Shown: positions 1 through 11,700 of the stretch, one piece after another
Numbering within the stretch: the first letter of the stretch is position 1
How the letters are laid out: each line of letters opens with the position of its first letter
Origin: Antedon mediterranea
Lineage: Eukaryota > Echinodermata > Crinoidea > Comatulida > Antedonidae
Direction of reading: 5' to 3'
Length of the DNA: 64,000 nt
NCBI RefSeq assembly: GCF_964355755.1
Contig: NC_092673.1
Location: 9,741,001-9,805,000, forward strand
Made by a program: the position numbers and the translations under genes
Notes under the pieces: model-generated
What the model was told of the DNA's origin: nothing
What the model saw: only the letters and a program-made list of their open reading frames with translations
Databases searched by the model: none

Positions 1-958
1 AACATTTTAAAATTAATCATTGTTCTTTTTTCAGATATATTAATGATTAATTATTAAAAAGATATCCTTAATCGCAAAAATACATACAAATTAAAGATAG
101 TTCTTTAATTATGATTCACATGCCCATTTAAAAATAGTCAATTTTGAACTTTAAAGATGTATTGTCCCTTTGTCAAATTCCAAAAAAATTAAAATTAAAA
201 GATTTCGAAAAAAAGTGGGTCATTTTGAAGTATCATAATAGTTATTAACTTTCACCAAAAAATAGTCGGAAAAAAAATCATTTACCTAAAATACAGACGT
301 TTTTTGGTTCAAAAAATAACTTTGACTTCCCGTCAAAGTTTTCGATCGAAACATATCTCATAATGCAATGCGCATAGTTGGCTGCTTTGTATGCATAATC
401 ATAAAACTTCCTCGCGATCTGTGTGAAAACACCTTCTCAAGTTGTAAACAATCTTAATTAGCATCATGCATGTATACTCATGGTTTGAAATCTTTGTTTA
501 CTTTGTTTTCCAGACGAAATGTAATCAAATTAATTTAGCTATTAATTGTCTTGAATTTTCGCCTTAAAGTGAATAACTTTAATATTACTTTGAAATGGCC
601 AATTAAAATTTAGTATATTTTGACCTTCATTTTTTTGTGTTTCAAGCATGGAGTAAAGAAATTCTTTACTCCATGGTTTCAAGGGACAATACATCTTTAA
701 TGTGCTGTATGTGGATGTGACCTCAACCTGTTGCATGCAACTGAATACTCTCTAGAGACAACGTGACTTCACGAAAATTCTTCCCAGTCTGTTGACTCGC
801 GTCAACCAATCAAAGGGCGAGAATTCAAAATCATTCAACCGTGATTTGGGTCCAACTGCAGCTGGGATCTACAAGAGTTTAAAAAGTCGCAAAACTGTCG
901 GCCTTAGATACTATAACTGCTGCTTGCTTTAGCTTATGAAAGAGCAGCAGCGTGAAAA
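1..958. repeat. Part of a dispersed foldback repeat family (also at 43911-45773)
   Basis: The first bases (AACATTTTAAAATTAATC) are the inverted complement of 45740-45773. The segment near 760-950 (AAAACTGTCGGCCTTAGATA) recurs at about 44410 and, inverted, at about 45285. The copy is cut by the window edge and interrupted by the element at 959-1748. No gene seen. Confidence 0.6.
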
Positions 959-1748
959 ATCTAAATACCGAAAACAAATTTGTATACATTTTTTTTTAAT
1001 GTCGCCCTCTATTGATGAGGGCTAAGATCATACAGAGAGAAAACCGCGCGCGCAAAAGCCAAGGAAGACCCTACGAAATGGTAGTGTGCACAAAATACAA
1101 CTCAAAATCGTACAATTTCAATGATATACACCATAAACTACATTTACTTACAAAATCTATAAACACATTTCGTTTTTAGTCTTTCGATTTTCAAACACAA
1201 AGTATGATTTTACATAACTTTGCGTTTTTGTCACTTAGGCTAAGTTAATGAAAAGTGATTAAGGATAAAACGTTATTTACTCGACTACGGTAATTTTACT
1301 GAATAGATTTTATTGTGAATCCTTTAACGTGAGGTTGTTTTAAGTACTGTATACTATATATAGTCCCTAATATTATCAATGGCAATATTCTTTAAAAATA
1401 TCATTTTTGTATTATTATCTTTGAAAATCTATAATTAAAATTGATCATGAATAACCATAGTCAATTTACTTTCTATACTATGGATTAACGTATTCACAAT
1501 TATTGTGAGGAGTAAATGCGCTGGTTTCTGGATCAAAAATCGAAAGACGAAAATTAAAATATTTTTATAGATTCTGTAAGTAAATGCGATGTTATCATTG
1601 ATTGATTGTACGATTTTTAGTTGTATTTTGTGCACCATTTCGTAGGGTTTTCATTGGCTTTTGCGCACGCGGTCTTTGCTCTAAAAACACCCATCAGTAG
1701 AGGGTGACATTAAAAATTCATATACAAATTTGTTTTCGGTATTTAGAT
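959..1748. mobile_element. Inverted-repeat element, about 790 bp, non-coding
   Basis: The left end (CTAAATACCGAAAACAAATT, 961) is complementary to the right end (AATTTGTTTTCGGTATTTAG, to 1746). Inner blocks also pair: AATGTCGCCCTCT with AGAGGGTGACATT, and CCTACGAAATGG with CCATTTCGTAGG. There is no transposase frame, so it is a non-autonomous DNA transposon or foldback element. It interrupts the neighbouring repeat. Confidence 0.65.
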
Positions 1749-1754
1749 TATTTT

Positions 1755-1865
1755 ATTTTGTTTTCGGTTTTTTGTTTGTTTGTTTGCGGTTCTTTTTGGT
1801 TGTTTATGGTTGTTTTCGGTTGATTATGATTGTTTTCTGTTATTTTCAGTTGTTTTCTGTTGTGT
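1755..1865. repeat. Degenerate short tandem repeat, GGTTGTTTTC-like units
   Basis: About ten imperfect units of 9-12 bases built on GGTTGTTTTC and variants. Non-coding. Confidence 0.55.
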
Positions 1866-1917
1866 GCGGTAATTAGACTGACCGACCAAACGAAAACAAA
1901 ACGAAGTTGCAAATACC

Positions 1918-2477
1918 TACCAAACGAGAGTATTGTTAATTATAAAAACCCACTTTTTATAGCAAAAATTGTCCGAATTTAAAAACGATGAATTTTGCAA
2001 CAAAAACTGAAGTACCAAAAACGAAAGTATCTATGCACGCCCATATTGCCGTTAGGAGAAGAATGAGTATTGAACAACAGCCAATCGTTGTTATTTGTAT
2101 TTTTCTTAATTATCTTTTTAACATAAAATTTTTGACCGAAAACAAAGGATATCACAGCCTTACTATAAATAAATATGAAATATGTGTGAACACATTTAAC
2201 ATAATATCAAAGGCTCTGATCGATCGGTAAATGTGATGTTTTCCTAAAGTATTATGTTAAATCTATCAAAGTAAGAAGAACACAAAAGATAACGATCTGC
2301 TGTTGCTCAATATTCATCGTTCTCCTATTATAGGCACTATGGGCGTGCCATAGATACACTCGTTTGGTTTCAGTTTTTGTTGCTAAATTCACCGTTTTTA
2401 ACATAAATTCGGACGATTTTTGCTATAAAATTTGGGTTTTCATAATTAATTAACAATTATCGACTCTCGTTTGGTAG
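1918..2477. mobile_element. Foldback element with arms of about 150 bases
   Basis: Ends TACCAAACGAGAG and CTCTCGTTTGGTA. The arms 1918-2070 and 2330-2477 are complementary through several blocks, including AAAATTGTCCGAATTT opposite AAATTCGGACGATTTT. The small open frame inside is a by-product of the arm. Non-autonomous element. Confidence 0.65.
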
Positions 2478-2529
2478 ATATTTTCAACATTCTGAGTCTC
2501 GTGTTTGGTGTTTAGTAGGACCCGGTCAC

Positions 2530-3400
2530 TACACTGGATTGAAAATTTCAGTTAGAGTCATTGTATATAATATAAAACACGATGTCAAAGACAAAGAAAA
2601 CCACTGTACTTAAAACCTCAAAACCAGTTGGACTCTAGCATTAGAAAATACTTTTATTCCATTTACATCCTATCCTAAGCAGTCGGCGGCCGTTTCGGCT
2701 GTAAACCCTCTCTCCATCCTCTCTACTCACCACCATGCCCGTGCCTCTTTTGTTTTATTTATTTTAATCCAGTCCATTCAGGCAGCGCTTTCCTGCCTTA
2801 TATTCTATTCACTCCCCCTTGCACCGAAGAAGGGCTAGTGTTTCCTGAAGCTCTGATTTTTTTGGCTGTTTACTTTATCGTTTTGTTAGCGTTTTTTTTA
2901 TTCTATGTGTATCTCCTTGTGTAGATGTACATATTATTATAGTGATAGTAATAATTTGCAATAATGTTTAAACTACTGTAGCCTAAATATTTAGGTATTT
3001 TATATAATAGATATTGTTTAAAGATTATTGTCCCCCTGAAAAATTGTTGTTGCATATTCTATTTTAATGTAACATAATAGTTATCCACTTTGACCAAAAA
3101 TTGGATCTGAAAAATATATATTTAGGCCTACCTGAAAAAATGTAATTTAAAGCAAAAATGGTCAAATTGGCTGCCAGCCAACAGATTTTTGGTGGAATTT
3201 TAACATTTATTTGATCATTTTATAAGTGAAAACATGATTTGTTTTCGTTTTTTTTTTCTATTGAAGTGTTAAAACTGCAAAATTAGCCTACATATTCAAA
3301 GTCTGATTTAATTAATCTTCATTTTTCATGTTTTTTAGGGACAATACATCTTTAAGAGAGAAATGTTATATAATTTAGGCTACTATAAATGATTTAAAAT
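2530..3400. repeat. Repeat-like intergenic DNA, possible Penelope-like 3' remnant
   Basis: The stretch GAAGAAGGGCTAGTG near 2826 resembles text found at the ends of Penelope-type elements (recalled, weak). The part 3000-3340 resembles the inner part of the foldback family (compare 44770-45090). No coding sequence recognised. Confidence 0.25.
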
Positions 3401-5673
3401 CTTAAAAAGATAACAATAAAGGTGGGTGATTCCGACAAAATACAAAAAAAATATATAAACAAATTGGTTTCATATCTTCAATATATCGCGGTATTTAAAT
3501 CAATAAATTACTATATAGATCATTTCAATTATAAGTTATAGTTCGACATTCATGACTCGAAAATGCATGAATCATGCTGTTCAGTTGAATACGAATACTA
3601 GCAAAATAATTAACAGAATAGCTTTCACGAATACCAGCCATTTAACTGAGCCGTGGGAATGTTTCGTCTCCCAAGGTTTTGCTTTATTCTATCAACGCGT
3701 CACGACCCCTCGTCGTCATATAACAATATCTTTTCATTCATTCATTACGTTGCACCTAGTCCTTTTATAACCAATTACAATAACTCTTAGATATTTTATT
3801 GTGTGCATCTCTCAATTTATATTAAGACCCCTTACGCGACAGTGCGAGTTATCTCATCATACGAATTACGATGTTTATCTGTAAAAAATTGTTGATTTTT
3901 AAAAAATAATCTCCCTACTGAATCCTGTGCAAAAATAATTGTTGGATACAAAGATATCCATTGCGGCTCCCACAGGAATTATTAACCTGCGTCGAGCGAT
4001 CAAACGGTAATTGTGTTCTATTTTACAAATTAAACACAAAATCAATTAGAAAACAGAATATTACTTGACAAGATATTCACACGCATTATGCGTGTTCACA
4101 GTGAATGAAACTAACAAAAACAAACGCAGGGCCTATATATTGATGAGTTGTTGTGCACGCTTCGAGGTGTTGTCACCTGCTTGCAGTCCCAGTTAGAGAA
4201 TAATCGGTTACGTTGATAAAATATTGATAAATGAGGATTTTCCCATCAATTATTTAATCTATCTGTGTTTTTTTTAATAAGCCAACTTGCATCACAACAT
4301 TCTCGGTAGGCCTATACTCACTGTATAGATTTCTCCAGTATCAATTCAATTCATTTATTTTCCAGAAGACAAAGGCCTATAATACAATATAATACAATCA
4401 AAAATACAAACACAAGAAAACTAACACCAGTCTGGCAGATTGTAGAAAAGTGACGAAGTCACTATATGGTGAGTACTTTCCTTCTGGTGACAAAAACAAC
4501 AAGTTAACAGCAAAAGACAGTATCATAGGATTACTTTCAATGTAATCGTAAATCAGCTGAAAAATTAAATCAAGCTTCAATACATCTTTTGGGAAGATAT
4601 TAGTAATTACTGTACATGATTTTAGAGCTTTATTTAAAATCATCGTCCGAATGCCAATTTCCATCAAGTTGAATGACAAATTCTATTTTTCGAAACAGTA
4701 CTATATCACGGTATGCTTTCAGGTGAAATCAATTACTTTTATAGTTTAAGTGACCATTACAAATATTATATTGTCACTCAAAACATGAACATCAAAGATT
4801 AATAAAATCAGACTTTGAAAAGGCCTTAAAACAGTTTAAATAAAGTTAATTTAACAAAAAAAAACATTAGAAAATGTACATTTTTTCAGGTAAATAATTT
4901 TTTCCCCATCCCATTTTAACATATTATTATTAGGTATATTTAACACAATGTTTCTGTACACATATTTACAGTTAAAGGTGGCTTAATTTGATTACAAAAT
5001 AGCCCTAAGCTTTACAAATAATTGACAATAATAGGGCTAAAGTTGACTCAACATTTTATCGTTTTGGTGAAGGAGGGCCTACCGTATACATTATACTGTA
5101 TAATTTATAAGAAAAACTAAAACGAGTCAAAAAAATCTTAATTGTCTTATCGCTAATATTTGCCGTCTGATTGGTCACACCATGGGGTTGTAAGATGATA
5201 TTAAGTTCCTTCACACATCGTTCCGCTAAAAATAAAGATCGGTGCCTGTTTGCGAAATCGTAATCATTATATATCAATAGAGTCTTTTTTATTCAAGTAC
5301 AATTTATAATCATAATCTACTCATTATTTTCGTTCGTAAAGCGTGTGAGGTTTAAAAGTAATTTGCATATGAATAGACAAACGTTAACAAAATTACAACG
5401 GCCATGCAGCGCGGAAGGATATCTGTGGAATTCGTCTGCGCCTCTGCTTTGTGTTCGACCCACAACTAAAGTTTGTTGTTGGATAACGAAAGTAAGGTAC
5501 TATATGGTATTTAGTACAACTATTGGTATTGTGTTTCAAACATTCATGGCTTAAAAGTGGAACATTAATACTTACTTTGGGATATAATTGTTTATTTAGT
5601 ACAGACTGTTTTGTATATTTACATTTACTGGTATGTTATAAGTGGAAAATATCTTTAAAATATCGTCTGCAGG
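3401..5673 (+). other. Upstream region of Notch; no gene seen
   Basis: AT-rich DNA without a recognisable gene. One CGTGGGAA (3652-3659) matches the CSL/Su(H) binding consensus. AATTCAATTCATTTATTTTCC at 4343 resembles the microsatellite tail of a LINE on the minus strand. Around 5400-5490 the sequence is less AT-rich and ends at a possible donor (GTAAGG, 5492), a candidate 5' untranslated exon. No TATA box or CpG island could be assigned. Confidence 0.4.
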
Positions 5674-5788
5674 ATGGACCTGCGTGATCGCTGTCGGACG
5701 CTAAATTTTGTTCCGCCATTCAAAACAGTTCTATTGATTACGATTGTGCTTAACCTCAATGGAGGCCTATGGGTTACTCTTGCTCAAG
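5674..5788 (+). CDS. Notch: Notch exon 1: start codon and signal peptide
   Basis: Encodes 38 residues plus one base: a short basic start (MDLRDRCR), then a hydrophobic stretch ([11 protein letters not shown]) and a likely cleavage region near LAQG. The ATG is preceded by an in-frame TAA at 5656 and has A at -3 and G at +4, a good initiation context. The donor is GTAAGT at 5789, phase 1, and joins exactly to the first EGF exon 7 kb away. An AG directly before the start (5671-5672, CTGCAG) could be a splice acceptor, so a separate 5' untranslated exon is possible; GTAAGG at 5492 would be a candidate donor. No TATA box is convincing. Confidence 0.85.
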
Positions 5789-8700
5789 GTAAGTAACGTT
5801 TACAGTAAGTAGTTTATGGGGATACAGAATTTAGTAGGCCTATGGTTTATCATAACTTTTGATGACTAACACTTTACTATTATAGTTTGTTTACTTTTGT
5901 TTCTCAAACTTAACATTCGATTTAAAAATATGAATGCTAACTAAATATGTCGGTTTAACTTTATATAATATACTGTACAGTATGATCTACTCTAGGCCTA
6001 GCTAGCCTAGTGCTACTACTCGCGGATACCCGACTACTATACTGTACTTTTGAATTACCACCTACTAAAATTGTCTATAAATGTAGACCTATATTAGGAC
6101 CCCTATATTATACTTGCTAGTTTAGACATAATTTAAGGTGACTATTAATATTATTACTTTACCAAAAAAACTCTTGCACAGTTCATTCGGAATATACTAG
6201 GCTATGGTATTTATGTGGGGCTCCTTTGACCCAAAATACTTTTAATTTAGTTAGAAGCATAAAACTTGGTATGGAAACTTGTATAAAAAATATTAAAAGA
6301 TTTAGGCCATTTAAAATGCGTTTAAAATTTGACCTCAGCTAATGTCTGATTTCTCAGATCTCGTAAACATGAAAATAGCAGTTTAAATAAAGTTAATTCA
6401 CTTCCACAGGAAAAAAAAGAACAACTAAATAATTGCTTTCCCATCCCATTTAAACATTATGTATATTTAACACAAGGTTCTCACCAGCATGTCATGTGTG
6501 GGTTACTCCGCTAGCCCATGCATTTCATAAGGTCTGGAAAAAATTGCAGTTGTAAACAATCCTAAGATTTTCTTTTTGTGAGGTAACAAGGTGTGCAAAA
6601 TTAATGAGTACATTTTGACTGATGGAGGACCAAGTTGTAAATTACTCGAAAGCATTATAAATAAATACTATTTTTGATTGTACGTATCGTTTTCTTCTTA
6701 CATGTTTTTTATCTACTCGACGTGAATATAAATAGAAATTTCCCATGGTAGAGGCACGATGGCACTTACTTCATGGTGAACCTCAATTAACTAGTATGTA
6801 GGCTAGGCCAACTTCTAAAAATAATATAGCAAACGTCCAGTCGATTCAGAAACGATGCCGACAACAAAAGATCGTTAAAATTCTAAATATATTATCAGAA
6901 CGTCGATCGTGCAGACCTAGACATTTTTTTTGTCATATGGCAGGCCTGGAAACACAACGAAGATCGTGTACAGATTTTGTGTCGCATGACATGAAACGTG
7001 AAACTCTCTCTAAATTTACTGTTACCACCCACCACATGTCGCACATGTTTGTTTTCACTCACAATTCTGGTCGGCGTTTGAGGGGCCGCCGGGTAGCTAC
7101 CGAATACTAGGCTAGGGCCATTTTCTTTACACAGTCACATGTCGTAATAATTTAATAGGCCTACAGTATGTTAAATCTTAACATGGAATATATTGATTTT
7201 GCATATATTTTTTTTATGTTGACGTCGGTGTATTTATAATTTGCTAAGCCAAGGTAGGATTAACCCATTGACCCCATAAGTTTATTTTGCTCCCCTGGGA
7301 CCTAAAAAGCATATGTTACATAATTAACTCTAAATTTTTTTAAAAATTAAAAAAGAAAAATAATGCAAAGGACATTTATTTTCAAATACAGTATTTGGCG
7401 GAGTATGGATTATGCCAATTTGTAATTTATCTTTGGCTACCAAATGCACAAAAATTAATAAATATTTCATAATAAAACTCATCTCTTCATCAGAACCTAT
7501 TTCTTCTCTTCAAAATAAGGCCAAACTTGACCATTATGAAAGACCGGTCTCGAAATTATGAAGAAATTAGTAGACGGACTCATCTGACAATGACATATGG
7601 GGCCTAGGCTTATCGGTAGGTGCCGCCCCGAGAGCATCGTCGCCGCTGTTTGTTCACCGGGAATGTTGAAAAAAACATCCCTAAAGCGACTTGGAATTCT
7701 GCATTCTCACACGCACTGGCATCTATCGGGAGCGTCGGGGAACATTTTCGTCAGTGTTAGATCGTGTCTCTACGTTCGTTATACATCGTGGGAAATTTAT
7801 ATTTATATTCGCCGTTGAGTAGGTAAACACGCACGAAGGAAAATATTACGATTAAAAAATATTATTTATTTTTTAGTAATTTACAACTTGGTCCTTCTCC
7901 AGTTAAATTTAACACATTAATTTCACACCTTACATGTACTTCACTAAGAACATCGTAGGGTTGTTTATTTAAGTTACGAACTCCCTACGAAGTTCAGAAC
8001 ATAGCTCATTAAAAGTTTTTTATTGAGGTTACGAAGCCAAACAATGGAACTTATGAAGCCAACAACGTAGCCTACGTTCGGTAACGGGACGATTCGGCAC
8101 ACTTAAATTTATCGGCTTTGATATGCATTTATAAGCATAAAATAAGCTTTTTTCCCCAAACTTTATTTTCAGAGAGACTATGGGATAGTACTACTAGGGA
8201 TAAAGGTGCAATAAAGCAAACATTTTGAAAACATTGTCGAAAATGATAATTTTTTAGTCATGCAAACGATGTAAACAAGGTACGCCCTCTGTTGGCCGCT
8301 TGGCGAATGCACGAAATAAACAAGGTTTTCGAAGTAATAAATTGAATATAGAATTATGTTTTTTTAGTAATTATATATATTATATCAAGATTGCCAATAT
8401 CAATAAATACGGATTGTTAAACACCTTTAAAAACTGGATAAATACCAAAAAAATGAATATGAATTTGGTCTAAAGTGAGACGTTTCGCCCAAAAAGTGGA
8501 CCGAATTGTCCCTGAATCCTACATTCTATCTACGAAGCTACTTCGTAGGTAAAGTTGCAGTATTTTCTTTCTGTACTGTAACCCCTGTATTGTATACAAG
8601 CTTCAAAATAGTGATTATTACAAATAAAGATGGATTTTAGACGATTTTACGTTGTATGTTTAGGCCTAGTTCATTCAATGCGCCTGTCGCGTTTCAAATG

Positions 8701-11700
8701 GCGTGCTTCGAAAAACCTTAACGGTTATATTTTCGAATTATATTTTCAAACTAACTTCAACAATTGTTTTTATATATTTACTGTATGAAGCATATTTAAA
8801 AAAAAAAAGTTGTGAGTATTTTGTATAATTTATTGTCACGATTCATGCACATCTAACTGCGCATGTAAATTCGCTTTACTTTTTTTTTTTTACACTTTGT
8901 TTACAATGACCTTGACTTTTAACCTCATGAGCGCTTTAAACGCTTATCGTGGTGAATCGGGTAAATAAATAGCGTAAGCCTAACTGCCGAAACTTGACTC
9001 GACTCCGATGTCGATTCAGCCAACGATGTCGTCTCGTCCATCTAAATTAGGCTAACCAGTGCATTGGGCGGCTACAGTAGTACAGTACTAAACAGTATTC
9101 ATGGGTCTAACCACTTATACTTATGGCAAAAAACATAAGAGGGTACTGGCACGTTTGGAAACGATATATTGTAGGCCTATGGCATTGGTTTGTTATTTTC
9201 TAAATCGACGGGTATTGCTAAACACCGCAAATTTCCGCAAACCTCCAAAAAAACATAGCAAACCCCACCGAACCAACATAAAAGTGATTGAATCATGTAG
9301 TGTACAACCCACTGGGTATATCAATGTAAAAAAAAATTAAATTTCTACTGTTAACAACTTATTTTTGGGGTAAAACATCATTTTTTGGTCAAAAATGATT
9401 GCTAAACCCCACAAACCTCCAAAAAACCATAGCAAACTCCACCGAACCAACATAAAAGTGATTGAATAATGTAGTGTACGACCCACTGGGTATATAAATT
9501 ATTAAATTTCTACTGTTAACTACTTTTTTGGGGATAAAACATCATTTTTTGGTTAAAAATTAGCAATCATTTTTGACCAAAAAATGAGTAGAAATTTAAT
9601 ATTTTTTTGACATGGATATACCCAGTGGGTTGTACACTACAGGATTCAATCACTTTTATGTTGGTTCGATGGGGTTTGCTATGTTTTTTTGGAGGTTTAC
9701 GGGGTTTAGCAATACCCAAATCGACTGCATTTGCCTTTCAAGTACAAATTTCTGAGATGGTTGGATTACATTTATTTAAAAAAATTTAAGATAACAAACA
9801 GCATAATAATGAAAAGGAATGATTTCCTTTTTTACATAAATACTAAAGGTCAACACAGTAAATATTATCAGATCTATTATTTTTAAATAACTCCTATAGT
9901 ATTGAGTTAAATGCATAAGTGTCTATTAAACATGATTAGAAAGTAGTACAGTACCGACCAGACCTACCTCCCAGTTTTGGATGCGTCCGATGCATCATAA
10001 ATTCGTTGAGATTTCTTCAATGATGCGTCAATACAAGTCCCATTTCATCCTAACATTTTCATTTCTACGCATTCATGTCTCCATTATTGTGTACAAATAT
10101 TTTCGATCATGTCGAAACAACAATCTCTATTTATCCTCTCAAGCACAATAAAGACGTCATGAATCCCCATTGTTGGATGAAAACTGTACTTATTTTGGAA
10201 TACAGCCTCCCTTCCCAAAAATGCAAGGCCTATTTCATCCTAACATTGTTATTTCGATGCATTCACATCTCTCGTTATTGTGTACAAATATTTTAGATCG
10301 TGTCGAAATAACAATGTCTATTCATCATTTCAAGCACAATAAAACTGTCATCAAAGCCCATTCATTCAGGGAAAAAATGGCAAAATGTTTTCTACTCTCT
10401 AGGATTTATCAGATAATCTATATTGGTTTGACTACTCTTGTAGTGTAACATGACCACAGTGCTGATTTTGCCATTTTTCCTTAACTGCATTGTATTCAGA
10501 TTCAGATTCAGATAATATTTATTTAGATAATAATGAATGAATATATACAAAATAGAAACAGGGCATCACGTATGCAAAACCCAGGAGAGCAACAAATCGC
10601 TCTCCTCAAATCACCGAGGAGAGCAATTCGCTCTCCTTGCAAAAATTTTAAATCGTACACATTTCCCCCCCCCCCCCCCCGCCGGGCACAACAAATGTAT
10701 ACTGTCTGTACCTCTCCCCTAAAATCCCCCACACCCACCTTTACACACAATATTTTCCGTGGGGATCGTATTATTCTACAGTACAAAAAACTCAAGCCAA
10801 TTTTTTTTTTTATGGTCTGCCTGGGTAGATTGGGTTTCAGGAGCCTGGAGAATCCTGTCCTGGCCAACTATATGCCTTTAGCCTAGCTTTTCTAGCCTAG
10901 CTTGTTGGCCTAGAAATCAGACAGAAAACCTGAAAAGTATTTACCTGCAATTCATAAATTATACAATTCTAACATGCAACAGCCATTAAAATATTGATAA
11001 TAAGTTACAAAGTGTCATTTTAAAATAATTAAGAAAGATATTTGATCGTGTTTACATGTGTCACACATGGGCGCACGCACAATAGGGGGAGGGCTGAGAG
11101 AGCTTCTAGAAGATGCTGACGTCACACATCAGCACGTGTTTTGAGGAGGATTTGAGTGACCAAAATTGGTTAGAACTTTCGAAGAAATAATCCATCTTCA
11201 AAATGACATAATTAAAGCAACCAGCAGCTAAGCTTTTTTAAATAATAAACATTATATTTAGGCCTCCTATATTAATGTTTCCTTTTAAAATTAAATATAT
11301 TTTATTAACTCGTTCCATAAAAACATAAAGGGAAAAATTATTGGTTGGGACATGATCTTCCTGTAAAGGAGGTGTTTCTATGACACCGTACTGGTTGCAC
11401 TATGAGGCGATGAAGTAAACTCGCCCTTGAATGCGCGCAGGCAGGGGAATCCCCTTTGTTGGTACCTCGCACTGTACTGTGAGATGGAGCGCGATGAATT
11501 GCTCTCCTTTTCGAAGGTTGTTGATTGCGATCGCGCTCGCGATCCTTAAAAACGAGGGACTGCCATTAGGCTTGTAGCTTTATAACTTAGCTTATATACT
11601 ATTAGCCTAGGCCTAGATTGGTTTTAACTTTTAAAAATCCACGTGTTTTTAGGCCTCTTGACAGAAAAATCAACACTGTCAAAAGCTAGGCTCTATTTTG

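Noticed and set aside
10523-10886. Overlapping frames on both strands near 10.5-10.9 kb
   Set aside because: They read through the poly-C tract and an inserted repeat; no recognisable domain.
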